In this document: positions 1 through 5,200 of the stretch, piece by piece
Numbering within the stretch: the stretch's first letter is position 1
Layout of the letters: each line of letters starts with the position of its first letter
Source: Planctomycetota bacterium
GTDB lineage: Bacteria; Planctomycetota; Phycisphaerae; UBA1845
DNA: 6,331 bases
Direction: 5' to 3'
Assembly: GCA_022566435.1 (NCBI GenBank)
Contig: JADFIX010000256.1
Coordinates: 1-6,331 of the forward strand
Made by a program: the position numbers and the translations under genes
Notes under the pieces: generated by a model
Database searches by the model: none
Told to the model about the DNA's origin: nothing
What the model saw: the letters and a program-made list of their open reading frames with translations, nothing else

Positions 1-2
1 TC

Positions 3-131
3 TTTCTACCCGCGCAAAGCTCGGGGCGCGACGCGATCACCGAACGTGCGTTGCGGTCCCTGGCCGCCGAGCCGGATTGGCGGATCCAACGGCGGATGTG
101 GAGGCGGCTCAAGCAGCGCGCCAACATATAG
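3..131 (+). CDS. 3' end of an unrecognised gene (partial)
   Basis: The reading frame is open from the left edge to a TAG at 129-131 and gives 42 residues ending RRLKQRANI. Its codons end mostly in G or C and the residues are mixed and charged (ITERALRSLAAEPDWRIQRR), as in real genes of this GC content. The other two plus frames give low-complexity G/P/R-rich peptides over the same bases. The basic, helix-prone tail does not identify a family. The start and most of the gene lie outside the window. The next recognisable piece downstream is a terminase scrap, so a phage or decayed-prophage origin is possible, but nothing in these residues shows it. Confidence 0.45.
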   Translation, partial: FLPAQSSGRDAITERALRSLAAEPDWRIQRRMWRRLKQRANI

Positions 132-527
132 AAGGAAAGGCGCCCCTCCTCGCAGCACCCTGACAGGCCCCTGGCAACCCCAGAGCATCACTCCACGGTA
201 GGACCGATGCCCCGGGTGTGGCAGGGGAATCATTTCAGCAAAGCCAGACCAGTCTTGAGGTTCTGTCCAGAGCCAACGCCCTGCGGCGCGGTGTTTCCAG
301 CCGCGTGCTGCCGCGATCAACACGCCGGCATGTCGCGTTTTGTCAGGTACCCTGTCAGAAAAACGGCGTGTGGCGGGCCGGCGGAGCCGATCCCAGTGCG
401 GCAAATATCACTGGAAACAAATATCCAGTAACAAGTTCCGTCAAATGACATGCATCTGCGGCTTCCCCTTCGCCACCACCGAGGGGGAGAAAAAGGGCCG
501 AAAAACCTGTCACCGCCTGTCAAAACC
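132..527. other. Intergenic stretch with recurring CCTGTCA-like heptamers
   Basis: I see no convincing gene here. The open frames on both strands are rich in P, R, G and C and lack a good ribosome binding site, so they look like chance frames in GC-rich DNA. CCTGTCA or its close relative CCTGACA recurs: CCTGACAGG at 159-167, TGTCAGG at 341-347, CCTGTCA at 351-357, and CCTGTCA at 506-512 and again at 516-522. The last two lie exactly 10 bases apart, about one helical turn, just before the terminase-like frame. The role is unknown: they could be binding sites, decayed repeats or chance. The stretch 645-817, after the terminase scrap, also shows no recognisable gene. Confidence 0.35.
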
Positions 528-644
528 GGGGCGCACGCCTACGACGATCAGGTGGACGTGATGAGCTACGCGGCCCGCGAGGTGCAACGGCGGACTGAAT
601 CGGTTGCCACGGAAAGGCCCATGGCGATTGGGGGAATCCGGTGA
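528..644 (+). pseudogene. C-terminal scrap of a phage-type terminase large subunit
   Basis: The frame reads TGAHAYDDQVDVMSYAAREV (from about 525) and ends in TGA at 642-644. Large terminases carry an RNase H-like nuclease domain whose last acidic motif is typically H-D-D-x-x-D-A followed by a Y-A helix. DDQVD...SYAA at about 543-584 matches that end of the domain. The family normally exceeds 400 residues with an N-terminal Walker-type ATPase. Neither the ATPase nor the first nuclease residues can be seen upstream, where the same frame becomes proline- and basic-rich from about 450. So this is a truncated relic with no expected packaging activity. What follows the motif, to GGIR at the stop, is not recognisable. 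The call rests on one short motif; another RNase H-fold nuclease or chance is possible. Confidence 0.5.
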
Positions 645-817
645 CGCGACCTCGAGAACATGGTCCTGCCCGAATTCCGTCGTCTGGTAGGTTGCCACCG
701 CCGAATCGTTACTGGCGCAGTCGGCTTTCGAGGTAGGACCGGCCGCACCCGGATCGCGACGTTTGCGCCGTGTTGCGTCCGGCGCGTTTTCTCGGCCCAC
801 TGGGCCACCCAGTAGAA

Positions 818-840
818 AGAGGCCCCAACACGGGGCCTCT
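818..840 (-). terminator. Rho-independent terminator of the HARE-HTH gene
   Basis: A perfect 9-bp inverted repeat, AGAGGCCCC / GGGGCCTCT, flanks the 5-base loop 827-831. On the minus strand the stem ends in TCTTTCT-type pyrimidines, giving a short, interrupted U tract. It lies 25 bases past the stop codon at 866-868, where an intrinsic terminator would sit. The plus-strand side has no U run, so termination should be directional. Confidence 0.8.
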
Positions 841-865
841 GGGGCGACGACGTGGCCAGAGGGGT

Positions 866-1210
866 CTACTCGGCCTTGGCCAGGGCGAACTTGCCGGGCT
901 CGACCTTCTTGAACCGGACCTCGGCGCCCTTGGTCTTCAGCTCCCTGAGGATGGCCGAATAAAGCGTTGCGCTCGGCGTCTTGCCGGCCGGGGACTTCCA
1001 GTAGCCCTTGGCGGCCATCTCTTCGATCATCTCCCGGGTGGACATCGGCTTGCCCATCTCCTCCAGGACCTTTACCGCCGCGTCCAGGGCGCCCGGCTTC
1101 TTGGGTTTGGCCTCGGTCTTCTTGCTGCCGGCGCTGCGGCCCGTGCCCTTCGGGGCCTGCTTCGTCTTGTCCGACGCCGCCTTCGGCTTCGTGGTCTTCT
1201 TCGTTGCCAT
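866..1210 (-). CDS. HARE-HTH winged-helix protein with a lysine-rich tail
   Basis: Codes for 114 residues from the ATG at 1208-1210 ([10 protein letters not shown]). A GAGGAGG ribosome binding site at 1217-1223, six bases upstream, decides this start over a more upstream in-frame ATG at 1240. Residues 1-40 are a disordered K/A/P/T/S-rich tail resembling histone H1 or bacterial nucleoid proteins. Residues 41-111 match the HARE-HTH fold (HB1/ASXL/restriction-endonuclease HTH, PF05066): [20 protein letters not shown], then [30 protein letters not shown] and a closing strand pair ending in [10 protein letters not shown]. This family is linked to DNA binding in RNA polymerase delta, chromatin regulators and restriction enzymes, and short copies with basic tails are common in planctomycetes. 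I infer a nucleoid-associated or regulatory role. The gene is monocistronic, divergent from the HTH gene at 1452, and has its own terminator. It looks intact. Confidence 0.9.
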   Translation of the reverse strand: MATKKTTKPKAASDKTKQAPKGTGRSAGSKKTEAKPKKPGALDAAVKVLEEMGKPMSTREMIEEMAAKGYWKSPAGKTPSATLYSAILRELKTKGAEVRFKKVEPGKFALAKAE

Positions 1211-1451
1211 GACGTTCCTCCTCGTGCTTCGAGGTTTCAATACCCTGCACCGCGACCACCGCGATGCGACAGCAGGGACAGTTACCTCGGACCGCGAAGG
1301 ACATCCAGGGAATTCAACTGTAGTTTGTCAGAATTCTTAGCCGGCGGTTTCGTAACCGAAGAGGTGCGTTTTGCGGTGAAATGTTAGATTTGCGGGAGGT
1401 ATCTACGGGCAGGTGGTTCCCGCCCGCTGAAAGGGAGGAGAACGATAGCCC
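1211..1451. promoter_or_regulatory. Divergent intergenic region between two DNA-binding protein genes
   Basis: These 241 bases must hold the promoters of both divergent genes. No clear -35/-10 pair could be assigned on either strand. Seen directly: two GAATTC sites at 1310-1315 and 1331-1336 bracketing a small palindrome, AACT-GT-AGTT (1314-1323 region); a weak hairpin CGGGC/GCCCG at 1406-1410 and 1422-1426; and an AGGGAGGAG ribosome binding site at 1432-1440 for the plus gene. The local AT-rich patch near 1310-1400 is a plausible control segment. Binding by either flanking protein is speculation. Confidence 0.4.
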
Positions 1452-1832
1452 ATGGCAGGTAATGGCAGGAAAAACGCTGACCAGGCCCTGATGCTTGCCC
1501 TGGCCTGCGGCGCGACGGTCGAGAGTGCGGCCCGTAAGTCAGGCGTGAGCGAAAGCACGGTCTACCGGCGGCTCAAGGACCTGGGGTTTAAGCGCGAGCT
1601 GGCCAAGCTGCAGGCGGAGATGGTCCAACGCGCCACGGCGATGCTTACGGCTTCCACATTGGAGGCGGCCAAGACGCTGCTGTCCCTGCAGGATCCCTCG
1701 ATGCCCCCGGCGGTTCGGCTTGGGGCCGCCAGGGCGGTCGTGGACTTCGGGGTTAAGATGCGGCAATTGGTCGAGCTGGAAGAGCGGCTTGCCGCGATGG
1801 AAGCGCTGCTCGGGGACAGAACCGGAAAGTAG
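1452..1832 (+). CDS. Small helix-turn-helix protein with C-terminal coiled coil
   Basis: Codes for 126 residues from an ATG 11 bases after AGGGAGGAG (1432-1440). Residues 10-46 form a clear tri-helical HTH: ADQALMLALACG, TVESAARKSG and recognition helix SESTVYRRLKDLGF. It resembles resolvase/homeodomain-like HTHs and phage small-terminase N-termini. Residues 49-75 and 85-121 are helical, and the end (VKMRQLVELEERLAAMEALL) looks like a coiled coil, so the protein probably binds DNA as an oligomer. From memory, proteins of this build (NGRKNADQAL start, ACGATVESAARKSGVSE core) are frequent in Gemmata-like planctomycetes. The role is unproven: transcription regulator or small-terminase-like protein. 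The terminase scrap at 528-644 hints at the latter, but the HARE-HTH gene lies between them on the opposite strand. The broken companion gene starts 37 bases downstream, consistent with an operon. The frame is intact with normal codon use. Confidence 0.8.
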   Translation: MAGNGRKNADQALMLALACGATVESAARKSGVSESTVYRRLKDLGFKRELAKLQAEMVQRATAMLTASTLEAAKTLLSLQDPSMPPAVRLGAARAVVDFGVKMRQLVELEERLAAMEALLGDRTGK

Positions 1833-1869
1833 TGGGTTGCCTTGGTTCAGGAGTAGAGAGCACGGAGCC

Positions 1870-2102
1870 ATGCCCATCACCGCCAAGCGATTGACGAAGC
1901 ACTACGACAAGCTCACCGCGCGGGAGCGGTTCTCGCTGATCGTGGCCGCCGCTGTCCGTGGTTCGCCGAAGCCGGAAACGTGTACATCACCTGGCAGTTG
2001 GAGACGGGGATATGGATGTGGCGGGCGCTGTCGGTGATCGAAGGAGACCAGAAGGAAAACCCTCGGTTGGAAAAGTGCCTTGGGATGTTCGCGAACCGTT
2101 TT
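1870..2102 (+). pseudogene. Frame-broken companion of the HTH gene (MPITAKRL-type protein)
   Basis: An ATG at 1870, nine bases after GAGAG (1856-1860), opens a normal start: MPITAKRLTKHYDKLTARER then FSLIVAAAVRG. After codon 31 (about 1962) this frame turns into SPKPETCTSPGSWRRGYGCG and stops at 2035-2037. In the third forward frame, a coding-like stretch continues from about 1959: WFAEAGNVYITWQLETGIW, then MWRALSVIEGDQKENPRLEK up to ANRF near 2102. The simplest reading is one gene that lost an internal piece with a frame change near 1955-1962. From memory the family is roughly 180-200 residues, against at most about 75 recognisable here. Its function is unknown; the tight spacing behind the HTH gene suggests joint transcription. 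The second half could instead belong to another gene. Beyond about 2102 the sequence overlaps the end of the minus-strand gene. Confidence 0.55.
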
Positions 2103-2487
2103 TTGGACCTCGCCCGATCCTCGACGGCCTCCTTAGTGACTCGTAAACATCCTCCACCGTGATCAGACTGGCCTCCTCATCCCGCTCGCTCACCCAAACG
2201 GCGGCTTCCGCAGGCGAGATGGCAAAGGTCTCGGCCAGCTCCGCTAGCCGCACCGAGACTCCGGAACCCTCGAAATCCAATTCCAAGACGGCGCCGTCAC
2301 TCGTGGTGTGAAGATGGCTCGCGGCTGCGTACCGAAATCGGTCCTCCCTCCAGTCACCTCGCCGCTTCACAATCTCCTGATTGAGTGCGGAAATCCACCG
2401 CGCCGGCTTGTGTCGCTCCGCCCGCGATACCTCTTTTGCCGCAATAAGCGACAACGCAACAAATAACCAAGTGCATTTTCGTGCCAC
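1987..2487 (-). CDS. Small secreted protein of unknown function, C-terminus probably foreign
   Basis: Starts with GTG at 2485-2487, four bases after the phosphoesterase stop (2492-2494), so the two are probably translationally coupled. Residues 1-23 form a signal peptide: ARK, a hydrophobic core CTWLFVALSLIAA, then a polar SRA cleavage-type region. Residues 30-118 look natural (RRGDWREDRFRYAAASHLHT; GAVLELDFEGSGVSVRL, a beta-sandwich-like strand pair; EASLITVEDVYESL). From about residue 119 (2133 downward) the composition switches to R/P/S/T/G (RRPSRIGRGPKNGSRT to PSPTAR). This tail is the antisense of the HTH-companion remnant, so the original C-terminus was probably cut off and replaced. 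I do not recognise a family. A periplasmic or surface partner of the phosphoesterase is possible from position only. Confidence 0.6.
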   Translation of the reverse strand: MARKCTWLFVALSLIAAKEVSRAERHKPARWISALNQEIVKRRGDWREDRFRYAAASHLHTTSDGAVLELDFEGSGVSVRLAELAETFAISPAEAAVWVSERDEEASLITVEDVYESLRRPSRIGRGPKNGSRTSQGTFPTEGFPSGLLRSPTAPATSISPSPTAR

Positions 2488-2491
2488 AAGA

Positions 2492-3061
2492 TTACTCGTC
2501 CTTCAGATAATAGGGCCGGTAGCTGAACACCTGAGGATCGTTTGGATCGACAGAAACGACGACTCCGGCAACGTTGGGAGAGCCGAATACCTCCATACGC
2601 GTGAAGTGCAGGAAGGTGCGCCCGGAAGCATCTCGGAACGGCTTGTCGATTCGGAAATAGTGTGAATCGCCGTGAATGCAGACGACCGGTTTGCGATACT
2701 TCGCTAAGAATTCGCGCATGGCGGCAAGGAAATCTTTGAAGCCTTCACTGCCTCCTCGCTCGAAATCAGGATTCGCATGAATGACGACTGCGACACCCGG
2801 CACATCATTCTCAATTGCTTCCGCAAATCCCTCTCTTAGGAAGGTCAGATTCGCCGTGTTTCGGCTGTTGAATTCCTTCATTGACGGGGGATGATCGGCT
2901 CGGTAGTTGTTCCCGCTGCCCACAACATGCACGACGATAAATAACACGCCTGCCCTGGAGAAGCGGTAGTTCTCGACGTAGCTCGCAAACTTCGGGTCGC
3001 AACTCTGCTGGACGGCGTTCAACTCGTCCAAACGCAAAGTCGACGTGTCTTTGAAGTACAA
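2492..3061 (-). CDS. Metallophosphoesterase-like protein, N-terminal half missing
   Basis: The frame gives 189 residues if translation starts at the TTG at 3059-3061, but it is open back to 3133. Family-like sequence begins near 3100 (ADPVERLDKLRELYFKDTST), so the TTG is probably not the native start. Features visible: RAGVLFIVVHVVGSGNNY (core beta strand with the histidine of a metal-site-like motif), VPGVAVVIHANPDF, a helix FKDFLAAMREFLAKY, then PVVCIHGDSHYFRIDKPF, which resembles the final GHTH/GDxH metal-binding motif of calcineurin-like phosphoesterases, and a closing FTRMEVFGSPNVAGVVVSVD. The N-terminal DxH and GD/GNH metal motifs are absent because the frame meets the AI-2E transporter fragment near 3105. 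No activity is expected from the piece as it stands. It is followed four bases later by the small secreted protein. Family assignment is fairly sure; substrate unknown. Confidence 0.7.
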   Translation of the reverse strand: MYFKDTSTLRLDELNAVQQSCDPKFASYVENYRFSRAGVLFIVVHVVGSGNNYRADHPPSMKEFNSRNTANLTFLREGFAEAIENDVPGVAVVIHANPDFERGGSEGFKDFLAAMREFLAKYRKPVVCIHGDSHYFRIDKPFRDASGRTFLHFTRMEVFGSPNVAGVVVSVDPNDPQVFSYRPYYLKDE

Positions 3062-3771
3062 TTCTCGCAGCTTATCAAGCCGTTCGACCGGATCGGCGCC
3101 GACACCGTGAACATTGCGAAGACAGAAGCCAGTTTAAGACCGAACAGTGATAATGTGATCCACACGAGAATTCCAGTCACCGCAGAGATGGCGACCTTGC
3201 TGCCGATGTAGCCGCGAATCTTCTGATCGATTTCAGCGTAGATCCCAGAGCGGATTGCATGAGGGTTTCGCCCAGCGAGCAGAAAAATGACGAAAATCGT
3301 CACGAGAAACATGTTGGAAAGCAGGTTGACGGTCGTACCTGCGATCTGGGTAGCAGCGGCGGGAATCTTCGCACGAATATCCTGTCCGATTTTTTCCTGG
3401 TCCAGGTGGATTCCCCACTCGTCCAGAGTCGTTCCGAGCCTTTGGGCCAAGTTCGCCAGACTATCGCCGTATTTGCCGGTGGTGGCGACCACCTGTTGTG
3501 CGGCTCCCACCACGAACAAACACAGCACCGTGATGACCACCAACACGATCAGCAGAGAGACCGAGACTGCAACGGAGCGTGGCAGTTTGAGCCGGAGAAC
3601 TTGGTAGTCCACGACCGGCGAAACGAGGGACGCGATGAAAACTGCGATGACGAAGGGAATCATCACCGAGCGGGTATAGATGATCACCACCCCGACGGCA
3701 ACGACGGCCAGAATCATCACCGAGCCTGTGAGAATCCAGGTACGCTCGTCTTGTGTATCAGTCATCTTCAT
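3019..3771 (-). CDS. AI-2E family transporter, C-terminally truncated and fused to foreign sequence
   Basis: Starts ATG at 3769-3771 (MKMTDTQDER), with a second ATG two codons later and only a weak GGCGAAG upstream. Residues 14-32, 36-54 and 67-91 are membrane segments. Then comes an amphipathic stretch (residues 100-145) and segments 148-167 and 193-216. The order and motifs (SVMIPFVIAVFIASLVSPVV; KIRGYIGSKVAISAVTGILV; SLFGLKLASVFAM) fit the AI-2E family (PF01594) of inner-membrane exporters or antiporters. Members usually have about 350 residues. Recognisable sequence stops at residue 221, and the last 29 residues (TVSAPIRSNGLISCENCTSK onward) are metallophosphoesterase DNA read in another frame. 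The last membrane segments, including the conserved FIPxIG region, are missing, so function is unlikely. The family name comes from E. coli TqsA; nothing here shows autoinducer transport. Codon use matches the neighbours. Confidence 0.8.
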   Translation of the reverse strand: MKMTDTQDERTWILTGSVMILAVVAVGVVIIYTRSVMIPFVIAVFIASLVSPVVDYQVLRLKLPRSVAVSVSLLIVLVVITVLCLFVVGAAQQVVATTGKYGDSLANLAQRLGTTLDEWGIHLDQEKIGQDIRAKIPAAATQIAGTTVNLLSNMFLVTIFVIFLLAGRNPHAIRSGIYAEIDQKIRGYIGSKVAISAVTGILVWITLSLFGLKLASVFAMFTVSAPIRSNGLISCENCTSKTRRLCVWTS

Positions 3772-3791
3772 TGACTTCGCCTGATGGGTAA

Positions 3792-4113
3792 TCTCGAACC
3801 GGCCATCAAGGGCGAACGTGGGGCAAGTCGTTTGTGCTACAAGACGAACCTCGTAGCTCCGATTTCGACCCCGCGTTGCTCGTCGACGGCAAGCGCACTT
3901 GGCACTTTTACGTGTACGGCCGGTGGAACCGTTACCCCTTCGCGCAGGGATTGCCGAAAGGAACGTCTTACACCGGCGACAACCCCACCGCGCACCTGTC
4001 GGAGAAGGAATTCATCGGCAATCATTCCTTCCACCTGTACGATCAGGGTATCGGCCTCCACCCGCTCGGCCGACCAGGCGAGCATCTGGTCCACCACCGC
4101 TTGGGGAACTGGT
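3792..4113. other. Unassigned coding-like stretch with long open frames on both strands
   Basis: No recognisable gene, but two frames sharing codon boundaries stay open throughout. The plus frame reads GRTWGKSFVLQDEPRSSDFD, then ALLVDGKRTWHFYVYGRWNR and so on, with no clear ribosome binding site. The minus frame reads VVDQMLAWSAERVEADTLIV, then QVEGMIADEFLLRQVRGGVV, ending at a stop near 3837. By eye, third codon positions of the plus frame are richer in G/C than those of the minus frame, which favours plus as the original coding strand; its unusual His, Trp and Tyr content argues against. The frame enters the antisense of the sigma-factor pseudogene at about 4113, so any gene here is truncated on that side. 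It lies immediately upstream of the transporter start. I cannot name a family. Confidence 0.35.
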
Positions 4114-4317
4114 CCAGTGTTGGGATCTTTCATTGTCGACCAGCCGAACGTAGGCCTCATGGAGCAGCGTTGTAGGCTACAGCGTTTGCCCGGGTTTGTC
4201 CTGGGCCATTTTTTGTGCGGCCAGTTTGCGAAGCTCGTCGTTGACCAGTAGTAGAGGTTGCTCAGTGGCAGTCGGGTCGCCTTGCTCAATCTGGGATAGG
4301 ATTTAGGTGACGTCTAT
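4114..4317 (-). pseudogene. ECF sigma factor remnant (planctomycete TIGR02999-like)
   Basis: One minus frame reads DVT-stop-ILSQIEQGDPTATEQ, then LLLVNDELRKLAAQKMAQDK, PGQTL-stop-PTTLLHEAYVRLVD and NERSQHW. This is the N-terminus and region 2 of the large planctomycete/acidobacterial ECF sigma factor group: DELRxLAA, the PGQTLQATxLVHEAYLRL signature and a W ending. Stops are TAA at 4303-4305 and TAG at 4177-4179; the TAG sits where the family usually has a glutamine codon, so it looks like a C-to-T change. The usual start codon position is ATA (4315-4317). Homology stops at the W near 4114, before the RGHFFAAAAEAMRRIL part and region 4. So the gene is dead: start lost, two nonsense codons and truncated. 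Intact relatives direct RNA polymerase to specific promoters. This is easily missed because a different minus frame is open across it. Confidence 0.85.
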
Positions 4318-4532
4318 CCATCATCGACAGCACCATTTCGGAAAACACGTCCGACAATAAAAGAGGTGGCGCAATTGGAACCTTTGGAATAGCCAGCTCG
4401 GTGACCATTCATGGCAGCGTCATCTCGGATAACGATGGCGGCGGCCTGTTAGGCTCAGGCTCAAATAATCAGCGGTGGACGATCACCGATACGACGATCT
4501 CGGGGAACTTTGGTGCAGTAACCGGCGGATTT
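4314..4532 (+). pseudogene. Fragment of a right-handed beta-helix surface protein
   Basis: The frame opens at 4311, just after a TGA (4308-4310), and reads LSIIDSTISENTSDN, GGAIGTFGIASSVTIHGSVI, SDNDGGGLLGSGS, then WTITDTTISGNFGAVTGGF. This shows at least three rungs of the x-I-x-x-S-x-I-S-x-N type typical of parallel beta-helix and Pmp/CSLREA-like proteins, which are large secreted or surface proteins in planctomycetes. Only about 73 residues survive, without signal peptide or C-terminal anchor. The left edge touches the start of the sigma-factor remnant within a few bases. On the right the rung pattern ends near 4532, although the frame stays open to 4799 with unrelated residues. No start codon or ribosome binding site supports expression, so I treat it as a relic. 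Confidence 0.7.
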
Positions 4533-5200
4533 AGTGCCCGCGGCGAGATATCGATATTCTTCGCGGGACGGCTCACTTGGCAGCGCGAGGGACGCAGCGT
4601 CGCGCGCGCCGCCGGCGAAGACCACGTCGAACTGTTCGTCGATGACCAGATGAACGCAATCGCAACCTGCCTACGACGCGCGACAGCTTGTTTTGCAAAG
4701 CAGATGGATTCTCACCTGCTATCCGTCACAACATTCTGGAGTTTCGTGCGCGAGTTCTCGCCACATGCGGCGCACGCCGACCGGACCGGGAATGTGTAGA
4801 TGAGCACGCTCCCCGAGTCCAACGTGCTTGCTAACCCGTGAGCGTCGGTCGGGAGAGACTCAGAGAGTTTCGGCTCCAAATCCGCCGGGCAGGTGAGGAT
4901 TTTGGTCTTTTGGCAGGGTTCTCTCGAGGCAAGAGAGCCTTTGCTACCGCATCCCTATGCCACAACTCTTGACGCCAAAAAGAGAAACGCAAGATTCCGA
5001 ATGTCTCTAATGTGTTAACCAACGTGCCTTGGACGTTTGATTGTCCCCTTCGCCTCCCCGAGTGGAACGCGAAATGAGTGCACTTTGGTTAACAACGAGT
5101 CGCAGGGATCCTATACCGCGCCGTCGGCAAACCAGAGACGCCGATGCGTCCTAACTGCTGCTTCAAAACAATCCCTCTTTAATCGATTTATCGTATGCCG
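4533..5200. other. About 670 bases without a recognisable gene
   Basis: The plus frame of the beta-helix fragment continues to a stop at 4797-4799 (LTWQREGRSVARAAGEDHVE, then LFVDDQMNAIATCLRRA), and a minus frame over about 4540-4655 reads CVHLVIDEQFDVVFAGGARD. Both have G/C-rich third positions and either could be another gene scrap, but neither matches a family I know. From 4800 to 5200 the composition becomes less GC-rich and frames are short. A small hairpin, CTCTC/GAGAG with a 7-base loop, lies at 4921-4937, a 15-bp inverted repeat at 5013-5094, and a GACGC-CGAT-GCGTC hairpin near 5140. No strong terminator was found for the minus gene ending at 5201. Confidence 0.4.
5013..5094. repeat. 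15-bp imperfect inverted repeat around a 52-bp spacer
   Basis: TGTTAACCAACGTGC at 5013-5027 is matched by GCACTTTGGTTAACA at 5080-5094, which reads TGTTAACCAAAGTGC on the other strand: 14 of 15 positions agree. Each arm contains the palindrome GTTAAC. It lies in gene-free DNA about 105 bases downstream of the stop of the minus-strand gene. It could be the ends of a tiny non-autonomous element, a paired binding site, or the stem of a long hairpin. No target-site duplication is evident at the outer edges, and the spacer has no recognisable gene. Confidence 0.55.

Noticed and set aside
6..404. Minus-strand open frame of 132 codons
   Set aside because: Opposes the coding-like end of the left-edge gene, is G/P/R-rich with no family resemblance and no ribosome binding site; typical antisense frame in GC-rich DNA.
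1325..1353. Sigma-70 promoter with TTGTCA -35 for the HTH gene
   Set aside because: At 17-base spacing the -10 position reads TTTCGT or similar, too weak to call.
510..1387. Long open frames on both strands across the HARE-HTH gene
   Set aside because: Low-complexity G/R/E/Q- or L/R/G-rich translations that shadow the well-supported HARE-HTH gene in other frames.
3019..3771. Naming the transporter as an autoinducer-2 exporter (tqsA)
   Set aside because: The family covers several transport roles, the gene is truncated and no quorum-sensing gene is nearby.
3259..3774. Plus-strand open frame of 171 codons
   Set aside because: Antisense of the AI-2E transporter; D/H/N/Q-rich composition is the reverse of hydrophobic membrane codons.
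3837..4289. Minus-strand open frame of 150 codons starting at TTG 4289 as one real protein
   Set aside because: Its first third runs out of frame through the sigma-factor remnant, so at most its second part could be genuine.
4831..5022. Minus-strand 63-codon open frame and an opposing 45-codon plus frame
   Set aside because: Short, basic/serine/proline-rich, no ribosome binding site and no family resemblance.
5013..5094. Integron attC site
   Set aside because: The arms contain GTTAAC but not the paired RYYYAAC/GTTRRRY core boxes in attC arrangement, and no integrase is present.
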